Shown one piece after another: positions 1 through 6,804 of a stretch of 7,345 nucleotides of DNA (positions within the stretch are counted from its first letter, which is position 1; the number at the start of each line of letters is the position of its first letter). The stretch comes from an uncultured Veillonella sp. (GTDB lineage Bacteria > Bacillota > Negativicutes > Veillonellales > Veillonellaceae), in NCBI GenBank assembly GCA_934183145.1, contig CAKPSA010000062.1, positions 1 to 7,345 of the forward strand, given 5' to 3'. A program made the position numbers and the translations under genes. Below the pieces are notes generated by a model. The model searched no databases, was not told where the DNA came from, and saw nothing but the letters and a program-made list of their open reading frames with translations.

Positions 1-170
1 TAATGAAAGCAAAAAGCCCTAGTTGTGGCTATAAGCGCATTTACGATGGTACCTTTAGTAAAACCCTACGGGAGGGTCATGGATGCACTGTAGAGGCTTT
101 ATTAAAGAATAATATAGAGGTTTATACGGAAGATGATATTGATCTATTAATCAAATCAAAAAAGAGATGA
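1..170 (+). CDS. DUF523-family protein, C-terminal part (5' end outside window)
   Basis: An open frame enters from the left edge (full codons from position 3) and ends at TGA 168-170, giving the last 55 residues. The visible part contains KAKSPSCG followed by RIYDGTFS and a glycine-rich GHG turn, then a hydrophobic stretch and an acidic IEVYTEDDID end. The SPSCG...YDGTFS block near the C-terminus is the hallmark of DUF523 (YbbK-like) proteins, which are usually about 150 residues, so roughly the last third is seen. The conserved cysteine of SPSCG is intact. The family has no firmly established function. The ATG at position 3 is probably an internal methionine, because the family consensus runs upstream of it (normally a hydrophobic residue before K-A/E-K/R-SPSCG) and no ribosome binding site can be judged. 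Family assignment is fairly secure; function is unknown. Confidence 0.82.
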   Translation, partial: MKAKSPSCGYKRIYDGTFSKTLREGHGCTVEALLKNNIEVYTEDDIDLLIKSKKR

Positions 171-191
171 GTTGTTAACTCATCTCTTTTT
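159..191. terminator. Bidirectional Rho-independent terminator between convergent genes
   Basis: There is a perfect 13-bp inverted repeat: arm 159-171 (AAAAAGAGATGAG) and arm 179-191 (CTCATCTCTTTTT), separated by a 7-nt spacer whose outer bases can also pair. The core GAGATGAG/CTCATCTC stem is followed by a T run on the plus strand and, read leftward, by a T run on the minus strand. It can therefore end the DUF523 transcript and the convergent transferase transcript. The DUF523 stop codon (168-170) lies inside the left arm. The stem is not very GC-rich, but it is long and perfect. Confidence 0.82.
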
Positions 192-278
192 GCATTTAAT
201 TTAATTGAATTTACTATAATCTTATCTAGCTATCATTAAATATTAAAATGATGTATTCATTACTAGAAATAGTAATAT

Positions 279-2111
279 TTATTTTCCTGCATTTACAGGA
301 TCATTAGTTAATGGTTGTTCCCCAAGTAAGGTAGTAAGGTTATGTAAATTAAAACGATACTTGGCATTAGTAAAGTCTCGTGTTGCATCATAACGTTGGT
401 TAGGTGCATGCATGAGGCCGATTAATGTGTCATATAGTAAATCATTTGTAAAGTATTGATGCTCGTGATTAGTAAGTTCTGCTGCAGTTTGAGGATACTC
501 CGCACGATATTGAGGGGATAAATAAATCCAGAATGGAATGTGAGTCATAACAAAGTCAAATGTATCTGGGTTATGAGATTTATCTAAACTTTCACCGTGG
601 TCAGAGAAATACACCATAGCTTGTAAGTTTAATTTTTCCTTACCATACGTATAGATTTGTTGTAACAACCAGTCTGTATACAGTTGGCTATTAGCATATG
701 CTTCTTGACCATCTGGATATGGGCCTTGTTTCCATTTACTGAATTCGTGAGGGTAACGGTCATTGTAATAAATATGGCTACCCATGATATGAATAACAAT
801 AAAGTTATTTTTCGTAGGATCTACAGATTGTAATAAAGGTAATAGTGATTCATCATAGCGATCAGAGAAGGCATATGATTCATGAGACCATTTTGTAGTA
901 TCTGCCGTTTTTGCCATTAGTGAAATGGCTGTATCGTATTCACCAAACACGCCTTGGTTACTAAACCAAGAGGTAGTATAACCAGCTTTTTTTGCTACGT
1001 CTAAGATGTTTGCTGAATCAAGGAATGGTTTATCATCATATTGATTGCGTTCAGAGAGAGCGCGTTCTAAGGTAGGTACTGTTTGTACATAGGATGAATA
1101 TGCGTTATCAAAGAATACAAAATCTTTATTATCAGAGCGCATATTACCTTGCCATGGCGTATCGTCATAAGGGAAGTTTGGATTATATACTTTCATATAA
1201 TCACGAGAACTAGACTCACCAATTACTAATATGATCGTACCTGGTGTTTTATTGGCAGAGGTTTCCTTTGTATCTAAATTGAAGGAATCAAATACTAAAT
1301 GATGGTTATCATTATATTGTTGCATTTGTTTTACATAATCGCCAGCGGCAATCCAGTTTGCTACAATACATGTTTTAGGGAATAAGAAGAATGGTACATA
1401 AACTAAGAATGCTACTATAGATGCAATGAGTAATGTAGAGCGCATAGGTCGTGTAGTATTTAAGTTTACTACTGCTTTCATTCCTAGATTAGACCAGTAG
1501 AGTAGATAAGTCCAAGCTACTAGACCGATACCAACAGCGATAAGACCAGGAATACCGGCAGCATTTTTTAAGAAACCAAAGGCTTCCTCAGGGTTTGTCA
1601 TATATACTGCTAGTAAACTAGCTGGCGTTAAACAATGCCATGTAGTTAAGTAGTATCCAATTTGTAAGAATGGAATAAGACTTAATATCATGGTAATAAC
1701 TGCCATGATTAATGATGTAGTTTTATGAAGACGATTCGTTTGGTTCAGTAAGAATTGAATTCCAGATAAGCCCATAAAAATGAGTAGGCCAAATAAGAAG
1801 TCATTAGCGAATTCATAGAAATATAATGGCTTAACATAGGACCAGTGGAAAAGGAGTGGGAATGTAAGAGCCCAAAGAATACCGACTAAACCGTATCCTA
1901 AAAATGGTCTATGAAAAACTGTACAACCCATAAAGTATTGAAATAAAAAAGTACCTACAATTGTTGGTACTGCTAGAATCGTTATATCTTCAACATCTAG
2001 ACCCAATGTAATAGGTTCGTAGATGAAAAATAGAGCTATGTATAAAACAATACCAATGATACCAAAGCGAAAGATGGGATTTCTCCCAATTTGCTTTAAA
2101 CTAGATAGCAT
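279..2111 (-). CDS. CptA/EptC-like membrane phosphoethanolamine transferase (sulfatase-fold)
   Basis: Predicted inner-membrane enzyme of 610 residues that would transfer phosphoethanolamine from phosphatidylethanolamine to lipopolysaccharide on the periplasmic side. Hydrophobic segments lie near residues 16-31, 44-64, 70-90, 104-122, 132-155, 186-206 and 226-245. An alkaline-phosphatase/sulfatase domain follows from about 290. Visible motifs are VIGESSSRD (metal-ligand candidate E299), YVQTVPTLERAL (T344 as nucleophile candidate), IVIHIMGSHIYY (H441, H446), YFSDHGES (D504, H505 as metal ligands) and THIPFW (H524). The phrases GYTTSWFSNQ, HIMGSHIYYNDRYP and a late YDATRDFTN resemble E. coli CptA/EptC from memory, more than EptA/MCR. 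I chose the ATG at 2111-2109 because AAGAGGGG (2126-2119) sits 7 nt upstream. The in-frame GTG at 2138 would place this site inside the gene. The gene stands alone, with its own candidate promoter and the shared terminator at 159-191. The exact acceptor (lipid A, heptose or another glycan) cannot be told from sequence. Confidence 0.85.
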   Translation of the reverse strand: MLSSLKQIGRNPIFRFGIIGIVLYIALFFIYEPITLGLDVEDITILAVPTIVGTFLFQYFMGCTVFHRPFLGYGLVGILWALTFPLLFHWSYVKPLYFYEFANDFLFGLLIFMGLSGIQFLLNQTNRLHKTTSLIMAVITMILSLIPFLQIGYYLTTWHCLTPASLLAVYMTNPEEAFGFLKNAAGIPGLIAVGIGLVAWTYLLYWSNLGMKAVVNLNTTRPMRSTLLIASIVAFLVYVPFFLFPKTCIVANWIAAGDYVKQMQQYNDNHHLVFDSFNLDTKETSANKTPGTIILVIGESSSRDYMKVYNPNFPYDDTPWQGNMRSDNKDFVFFDNAYSSYVQTVPTLERALSERNQYDDKPFLDSANILDVAKKAGYTTSWFSNQGVFGEYDTAISLMAKTADTTKWSHESYAFSDRYDESLLPLLQSVDPTKNNFIVIHIMGSHIYYNDRYPHEFSKWKQGPYPDGQEAYANSQLYTDWLLQQIYTYGKEKLNLQAMVYFSDHGESLDKSHNPDTFDFVMTHIPFWIYLSPQYRAEYPQTAAELTNHEHQYFTNDLLYDTLIGLMHAPNQRYDATRDFTNAKYRFNLHNLTTLLGEQPLTNDPVNAGK

Positions 2112-2118
2112 AATAAAT

Positions 2119-2126
2119 CCCCTCTT
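2119..2126 (-). promoter_or_regulatory. Ribosome binding site deciding the transferase start
   Basis: Read on the minus strand this is AAGAGGGG, 7 nt before ATG 2111-2109. It fixes the start at this ATG rather than the upstream in-frame GTG (2138-2136), which has only an AT-rich sequence before it. Confidence 0.8.
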
Positions 2127-2168
2127 GTAGGAATACACAATAAATTTTTTATATAATATATAATAATT

Positions 2169-2198
2169 ACTATAATAAAGATAGCAGATGACTGTAAA
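2169..2198 (-). promoter_or_regulatory. Candidate sigma-70 type promoter of the transferase gene
   Basis: On the minus strand, TTTACA (2198-2193) and TATAGT (2174-2169) are separated by 18 bp. Both hexamers match the consensus in five of six positions. This would give a leader of about 50 nt before the ATG at 2111. The region is AT-rich, so chance matches are likely; other -10-like strings (TATATTATATA, about 2150-2160) lie closer to the gene. Confidence 0.45.
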
Positions 2199-2210
2199 AA
2201 AAACAATTAT

Positions 2211-2240
2211 TTGAAAGTACTACTATAAATGCTTTATAAT
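2211..2240 (+). promoter_or_regulatory. Candidate sigma-70 type promoter of the scpA operon
   Basis: TTGAAA (2211-2216) and a perfect TATAAT (2235-2240) are 18 bp apart. Transcription would begin near 2247 and give a leader of about 30 nt before the scpA ATG. No other promoter-like pair as good is seen in the gap, and the genes downstream are too tightly packed to show obvious promoters of their own. This probably drives the whole operon. Confidence 0.6.
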
Positions 2241-2277
2241 TATATAGTTAAAGTATATTTTCTAAGGATTGGGGTTT

Positions 2278-3003
2278 ATGGGAGATTATAATTATAAGTT
2301 GGATGTCTTTGAAGGTCCTTTGGACTTACTTTTACATCTTATTGAAAAACATAAAATAGAAATCACCGATATTCCTATCGTTGAAATTACGAGTCAATAC
2401 TTGGAATATTTAGATAATTGGAATCACTTTGATATTCATTATAGTAGTGAGTTTCTTGTAATGGCATCTACCTTATTGCAGATTAAATCACGTATGCTAT
2501 TGCCAAAAGCTGAACCTGAACCAGATGAATCTGAGGATCCACGCGATGAATTAGTAGCAAAATTAGTAGAGTTTAAGAAAATTAAAGAGTTTACAGCTCT
2601 ATTAATGGAACGTACGGCGGTTTCTGCTAATATATTTAGCAGGCCTGAAGAAACAAGCGTACTGGGATTAGACAATGTATATAATTTAGAACTTTCCCGA
2701 TTGTATGAGATTTTTTATCAAACTTTGAAACGAGCTAAGGACTTACCTGAAGAGGAACCTATTCGTGAAGTGAAGGTTGAAAAAGATAGTTACAGCTTAG
2801 AGGATATGATTGTATCGTTATCGAGTCGGATACGTCGTGGTGAAAGTTTACACTTTAGAGAGTTATTAATAGCAATTGAAACAAAGAGTGGTATGGTAAC
2901 GATCTTTATGGCTGTTTTAGAATTGTTGAAACAACAAGTTATGGAAATGCGCTATGAAGATGATGATATTGTATTCACTGCAGCCTTAGAAGGTACCGTA
3001 TAG
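2278..3003 (+). CDS. scpA: Segregation and condensation protein A (kleisin)
   Basis: ScpA is the kleisin subunit that bridges the SMC dimer heads and binds ScpB, forming the SMC-ScpAB complex that condenses and segregates the chromosome. The product is 241 residues, a normal length for the family. The N-terminus has the hallmark FEGPLDLLLHLI (residues 11-22), followed by the helical SMC-neck-binding region with ASTLLQIKSRMLLP (63-76). An acidic linker (about 79-90) comes next, and the C-terminal winged-helix part includes FRELL...VTIFMAVLELLKQQ (193-220). The ATG at 2278 is chosen because AAGGA (2264-2268) lies 9 nt upstream. An in-frame TTG at 2269 directly abuts that site and is too close to use it. 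It is the first gene of the operon, 12 bp before scpB, its functional partner. Confidence 0.95.
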   Translation: MGDYNYKLDVFEGPLDLLLHLIEKHKIEITDIPIVEITSQYLEYLDNWNHFDIHYSSEFLVMASTLLQIKSRMLLPKAEPEPDESEDPRDELVAKLVEFKKIKEFTALLMERTAVSANIFSRPEETSVLGLDNVYNLELSRLYEIFYQTLKRAKDLPEEEPIREVKVEKDSYSLEDMIVSLSSRIRRGESLHFRELLIAIETKSGMVTIFMAVLELLKQQVMEMRYEDDDIVFTAALEGTV

Positions 3004-3015
3004 AAAGGGGGCTAT

Positions 3016-3525
3016 ATGAGCTTACCAACAATGCATTTAGAGGCCGTATTGTTTTCATCGGCAAAGCCTATATCAATAGATATGCTTGGAGACGTATTTG
3101 GACTTTCCAAAGAAGAAGTACAGAACTATATAGAAACATTACAATATGAACTAGAAACCCAAAATCGAGGTATCCGATTGCGTGTGTCTGGGGCTGGTGT
3201 TGAATTAGTTAGCGCTATGGAAAGTGCTGATTATGTCGGCTATATCCGTAAACGTGAAGATAAATTATCTAATGCAGCGATGGAAACATTAGCTGTTATA
3301 GCCTATAAACAACCTATAACTAAAGCTGAAATTGAAGAAATTCGCGGTGTAAATAGCGATAAAATCATTAAACAATTACTTACTAGATCTCTTATTGCTG
3401 AATTAGGACATAAAGACACTGTAGGGAGACCTATTCTTTATGGAACAACTGATGAGTTTTTAAGAAGTGCTGGTGTAGAATCTATTGAAGCTTTACATCA
3501 AGAAGTTTCGGAAACAGAAGGATAA
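3016..3525 (+). CDS. scpB: Segregation and condensation protein B
   Basis: ScpB forms a dimer of tandem winged-helix domains that binds the middle of ScpA and regulates the SMC complex. The product is 169 residues, slightly short of the usual 180-200 because the variable C-terminal tail is small. The first winged helix covers roughly residues 5-75. The second contains the highly conserved ETLAVIAYKQPITKAEIEEI block (90-109), then GVNSD (111-115) and GRPILYGTTDEFL (137-149), which are diagnostic. A strong AAAGGGGG ribosome binding site precedes the ATG. The stop codon is one base from the rluB start, so translation of the two is probably coupled. Confidence 0.95.
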   Translation: MSLPTMHLEAVLFSSAKPISIDMLGDVFGLSKEEVQNYIETLQYELETQNRGIRLRVSGAGVELVSAMESADYVGYIRKREDKLSNAAMETLAVIAYKQPITKAEIEEIRGVNSDKIIKQLLTRSLIAELGHKDTVGRPILYGTTDEFLRSAGVESIEALHQEVSETEG

Positions 3526-3526
3526 T

Positions 3527-4255
3527 ATGGAACGATTACAAAAATTTATCGCTAGTTGTGGTGTTGCATCACGACGTAAAGCAGAAGAATTAATTACAGA
3601 AGGAAAAGTTCAGGTTAATGGACGCAAGGTAACTGAGCTAGGCGTAAAAATTAACCCCCAAAAGGATAAGGTTAAGGTTAATGGGCAATTATTAGCTCAA
3701 GAGAAACCTGTATATTACTTGTTAAATAAACCAAAGGGTGTCATTACATCTGTATCTGACCCTCAAGGTCGAGAAACGGTTTTGGATTATATTAAGAATG
3801 AATCTAAACGTATCTACCCTGTTGGCCGTCTCGATTTGTATACTGAAGGTTTATTATTACTTACCAATGATGGTGAGTTAGCACAAAACTTAACACATCC
3901 TTCTAAAGGCGTAGAAAAAACATATGAAGTGCGAATCAAAGGTCGCGTTCGTGATGAAGATTTACAAGTCATTGCGAATGGCGTAAAACTTGAAGATGGA
4001 ATGACAGCACCTGCTACAATTGTAGATTTAGGTTTTGACGATCATAACGGTGTCCATGAAGTAGAGATTACAATTCATGAAGGGCGTAATCGCCAAGTAC
4101 GTCGTATGTTTGAACACTTTGGGTATCGAATCCATAATTTAAAACGTATTGCTTATGCAGGACTCACATTGGGCGGTGTAAAACGTGGTGCGTCTCGTCA
4201 GCTTACAATTAGAGAGGTAAAAGCACTTAAAGCGTTGGGGACTGATAAGAAATGA
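3527..4255 (+). CDS. rluB: 23S rRNA pseudouridine synthase, RluB/RsuA family
   Basis: The enzyme isomerises a uridine in ribosomal RNA to pseudouridine, most likely in 23S rRNA as for RluB. The product is 242 residues. An N-terminal S4 RNA-binding domain (about 1-55; MERLQKFIASCG, SRRKAEELI, VQVNG) is followed by the catalytic domain. This has LLNKPKGVITS (65-75), the catalytic-aspartate motif GRLDLYTEGLLLLTNDG (100-116; D103) and EGRNRQVRRM (185-194). These are the signature blocks of the RsuA/RluB/RluE/RluF group. The ATG at 3527 is chosen because AGAAGGA (3516-3522) lies just upstream. An in-frame TTG at 3485 would overlap scpB by 41 bp and lacks a binding site. Position next to scpAB matches the Firmicutes arrangement, which favours RluB over RsuA, but the target uridine is not proven by sequence. 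Confidence 0.9.
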   Translation: MERLQKFIASCGVASRRKAEELITEGKVQVNGRKVTELGVKINPQKDKVKVNGQLLAQEKPVYYLLNKPKGVITSVSDPQGRETVLDYIKNESKRIYPVGRLDLYTEGLLLLTNDGELAQNLTHPSKGVEKTYEVRIKGRVRDEDLQVIANGVKLEDGMTAPATIVDLGFDDHNGVHEVEITIHEGRNRQVRRMFEHFGYRIHNLKRIAYAGLTLGGVKRGASRQLTIREVKALKALGTDKK

Positions 4256-5499
4256 AACAAATCATAGTCATTGGTGGTGGTGCGGCAGGTCTTATGGCGG
4301 CTGTTATAGCAGGTCGTGAAGGTGCTCGTGTCATATTACTTGAAAAAATGAATATGGTTGGTAAGAAGATGGGAATTACTGGTAAAGGTCGATGCAATAT
4401 TACAAATAATGCAGATATGACTGAGTTTATTAAAAATACACCAGGTAACGGTAAATTTCTCTATGGAGCGTACGAACGTTTTAGTAATGAAGACTTGCTT
4501 GAACTATTACATAGTTGGGGGTTGAAAACTAAGGTAGAACGTGGCGGGCGCATATTCCCTGAATCTGATTCAGCTTTAGAAGTACGCAATACGTTCATGA
4601 AAATTCTTAAAAAATATAATGTCAGAGTTCATTTGAATGAACCTGTTACATCTATTACTGTTGAGGATGGTCATGTTGTGGGGGCTACAACAGATAAGGA
4701 ACAATATGCTTGTGATGCTGCTATCATCTGTACTGGGGGTGCTTCCTATCCGTTAACAGGTTCTACTGGTGATGGATATACTTTAGCTAAGAAAATAGGG
4801 CATACCATTACGGATATTAGACCATCGTTGGTGCCAATAGTAACAGAGGAATCATGGGTGAAGGATATCATGGGGCTTAGCCTTCGTAATGTTGAGGTAT
4901 CCGTTATTTCTAAAAATAAGGTACAGGCTAAGCAATTTGGGGAAATGATGTTTACCCATTTTGGCCTTACAGGTCCTACCATTTTATCTTTAAGTCATAC
5001 GGTAGGCAAATTATTGCGTAAGAAAAATCCTCAAATTACGATTGAAATCAATCTTAAGCCTGCATTAACGGCAGAAGTATTAGATAAGCGTTTACAAAAA
5101 GATTTTGATTTATATTCTAAGAAACAATTGGCTAATGGGATGAAAGATTTACTGCCTGTAAATCTTATTCCCATTGTTATAAAGCTTGCTGAATTAGATT
5201 CAAGTAAGCCAATTAATCAAATCACAAAAGAGGAACGTTTGCGTTTATGTCATGTATTACAACATATGACATTAACTGTTAAGGAGTTACGCCCTGTGGC
5301 AGAAGCTATTGTTACAGCTGGTGGTATCTCGTTGAAAGAATTTAGTCCTAAAACAATGGAATCTAAATTAGTAAAAGGCTTATATGGCGCTGGTGAGGTA
5401 TTGGATATTGATGCCTTTACAGGTGGCTATAATTTACAAGCCGCTTTTTCCACTGGTTATGTAGCGGCTATGCATGCCGTACATGGTGATGAAGAATAG
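4252..5499 (+). CDS. HI0933/YhiN-family FAD-dependent oxidoreductase
   Basis: Flavoprotein of 415 residues, typical length for the HI0933/YhiN family, often named aminoacetone oxidase family FAD-binding enzyme or NAD(P)/FAD-dependent oxidoreductase. The N-terminal Rossmann motif GGGAAG (8-13) ends in an acidic residue after the second strand (LLEK, E31), as expected for FAD binding. GKKMGITGKGRCNITN (37-52) is the family signature. Also visible are ICTGGASYPLTGSTGDGY (159-176), MMFTHFGLTGPTIL (232-245) and the C-terminal FAD contact AGGISLKEFSP...GLYGAGEVLDIDAFTGGYNLQ. The physiological substrate of these proteins is unsettled. The ATG overlaps the rluB stop in an ATGA, and no good ribosome binding site precedes it, so it is probably translated by coupling to rluB. 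Its role beside RNA-modification and lipid genes is unknown. Confidence 0.9.
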   Translation: MKQIIVIGGGAAGLMAAVIAGREGARVILLEKMNMVGKKMGITGKGRCNITNNADMTEFIKNTPGNGKFLYGAYERFSNEDLLELLHSWGLKTKVERGGRIFPESDSALEVRNTFMKILKKYNVRVHLNEPVTSITVEDGHVVGATTDKEQYACDAAIICTGGASYPLTGSTGDGYTLAKKIGHTITDIRPSLVPIVTEESWVKDIMGLSLRNVEVSVISKNKVQAKQFGEMMFTHFGLTGPTILSLSHTVGKLLRKKNPQITIEINLKPALTAEVLDKRLQKDFDLYSKKQLANGMKDLLPVNLIPIVIKLAELDSSKPINQITKEERLRLCHVLQHMTLTVKELRPVAEAIVTAGGISLKEFSPKTMESKLVKGLYGAGEVLDIDAFTGGYNLQAAFSTGYVAAMHAVHGDEE

Positions 5500-5507
5500 A
5501 GGTTATT

Positions 5508-6182
5508 ATGAATACTAAAAAGATTGCCATTGCTATTGATGGTCCTGCAGGGGCTGGTAAAAGTAGTATTTCAAAAGTAGTGGCTAATGAGTTGGGTTAC
5601 TTATATATTGATACAGGCGCTATGTATCGAGGTGTTACGTGGGCGGTTCTTGATAGCAACGTAGATGTTAACAATCAAAAGGATGTAGAGGCATTACTTC
5701 CTTCATTAGATTTAACACTAGAGCCTACGGCAAGTGCTTGTAAGGTGTTTGTGAAAGGCCAAGATGTAACAGATCTAATTCGACAACAACAAATCAATGA
5801 GAATGTATCGACAATTGCTTCTTATAAGGGAGTACGTGAATACTTAGTTGAACGTCAACAAGCAATGGCAGCTGTTGGTGGTGTTATTTTAGATGGTCGT
5901 GATATAGGTTCTGTTGTATTACCGAATGCAGAATTAAAAATATATTTAACTGCTTCCGTTGATGCACGTGCAAAACGTAGATGGCTTGAAGTTCAAGGTA
6001 CCTCTAATGAGCAACCATTAGAAGACATTAAAAAGAATGTAGAAAGTCGCGATGAAATGGATAAAAATCGTGATGAATCCCCACTCGTATGTGTTGAGGA
6101 TGCTATCGTTGTAGATTCTAGTAACATGACATTTGAAGAAACAGTGGAACATATATTGCATCTAGTACAGGAGCGAATCTAA
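5508..6182 (+). CDS. cmk: Cytidylate kinase (CMP/dCMP kinase)
   Basis: Cytoplasmic enzyme that phosphorylates CMP and dCMP with ATP, feeding CTP/dCTP synthesis and recycling the CMP released by phospholipid synthesis. The product is 224 residues, the normal length. The Walker A loop GPAGAGKS (12-19) follows an IAIAID strand. YIDTGAMYRG (33-42) is the conserved nucleotide-monophosphate-binding segment. LDGRDIGSVVLPNAELKIYL (128-147) and the lid region with RRWLEVQG (157-164) and SRDEMDKNRDESPL (180-193) are all characteristic. AGAGG (5498-5502) lies 5 nt before the ATG and partly overlaps the stop codon of the preceding gene. The gene is followed at 1 bp by plsC; the cmk-plsC-ispH order is common in related Firmicutes. 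Confidence 0.96.
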   Translation: MNTKKIAIAIDGPAGAGKSSISKVVANELGYLYIDTGAMYRGVTWAVLDSNVDVNNQKDVEALLPSLDLTLEPTASACKVFVKGQDVTDLIRQQQINENVSTIASYKGVREYLVERQQAMAAVGGVILDGRDIGSVVLPNAELKIYLTASVDARAKRRWLEVQGTSNEQPLEDIKKNVESRDEMDKNRDESPLVCVEDAIVVDSSNMTFEETVEHILHLVQERI

Positions 6183-6183
6183 G

Positions 6184-6804
6184 ATGAATAAATTTTCTAC
6201 ATGGCTTTGGCGTACTGCCTTTTGGTTACGCTATAAAGTAGGCTATGGATTAAAAGTATATGGCCGTGATAATTTTCCTATGGAAGGCCCCGTTATTGTT
6301 GTACCAAACCATTTGAGTAATAATGATCCACCTATCTGTGGCTATGCATTACCTAGACATGTACATTTTATGGCCAAGCAAGAGTTATTTGTTAATCCTA
6401 TTTCTCGATTTTTCTGTACTTGGCTTGGTGCGTTTCCACTAAATCGCGGAGCTATCGATAAGGTAGCTATACGTCATGCATTAGGTTTATTAAAGGATAA
6501 TAAGGTACTAGGCATTTTTGCTGAGGGCAATCGACAAAAGAGTGGGAAGCTTGGAAGATTCCATGACGGAGCAGCATCTATTGCGTTGCGTACTGGAATT
6601 GGTATTACACCAGTTGCCATTATTGGCTCCCACAATATGAAGAAAAATCAAGTCGCATGTATAATTGGTAAACAGGTTCCTGTAAGTAAAGCTAAACCAA
6701 CACCTGAAGCAATCAAAGAGGTTAATGATCGTGTTAAGGGTGAAATTCAACGCATGATAGATTCGTATCATGAAAATCGTATAGAGGAGACTTTATGGAA
6801 ATAA
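6184..6804 (+). CDS. plsC: 1-acyl-sn-glycerol-3-phosphate acyltransferase (PlsC family)
   Basis: Membrane-associated acyltransferase that adds the second acyl chain to lysophosphatidic acid to form phosphatidic acid, the precursor of all phospholipids. The product is 206 residues, in the short range typical of the family. The catalytic HX4D motif is NHLSNNDP (42-49; H43, D48). GAFPLNRG (82-89) is the second block. The third block, normally FPEGTR, reads IFAEGNRQKSGKLGRF (111-126), with the glutamate and arginine kept but Thr replaced by Asn and Pro by Ala. The fourth block, ITPVAIIGS (141-149), is present. AGGAG (6169-6173) lies 10 nt upstream. The last 10 bp overlap ispH. The 1-acyl-glycerol-phosphate specificity is inferred from family; other acyltransferase roles are possible. 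Confidence 0.88.
   Translation: MNKFSTWLWRTAFWLRYKVGYGLKVYGRDNFPMEGPVIVVPNHLSNNDPPICGYALPRHVHFMAKQELFVNPISRFFCTWLGAFPLNRGAIDKVAIRHALGLLKDNKVLGIFAEGNRQKSGKLGRFHDGAASIALRTGIGITPVAIIGSHNMKKNQVACIIGKQVPVSKAKPTPEAIKEVNDRVKGEIQRMIDSYHENRIEETLWK

Noticed and set aside
232..276. Small inverted repeats in the 192-278 gap (ATCATT/AATGAT at 232-252; ATTACTA/TAGTAAT at 259-276)
   Set aside because: They are short, all AT-rich, with no following T run in either direction; expected by chance in such base composition. The terminator at 159-191 already serves both genes.
2112..2138. Longer transferase product starting at GTG 2138-2136
   Set aside because: The AAGAGGGG binding site would lie inside the coding region, and the extra nine residues are not part of the first membrane segment; ATG 2111-2109 has ideal spacing.
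2269..2277. TTG start for scpA three codons upstream
   Set aside because: It directly abuts the AAGGA site, leaving no spacer; ATG 2278 is 9 nt away, and the FEGPLDLLL motif sits at the usual distance from it.
2439..2675. Minus-strand open frames of 70-87 codons inside scpA, the flavoprotein gene, plsC and ispH
   Set aside because: They lie antisense to clear family members, have no recognisable domains, are rich in Ser/Asn/Thr/Cys as mirror frames tend to be, and lack credible binding sites.
3485..3526. TTG start for rluB giving 14 extra residues
   Set aside because: It overlaps scpB by 41 bp with no binding site, and the family N-terminus (MERLQKFIA) begins exactly at ATG 3527.
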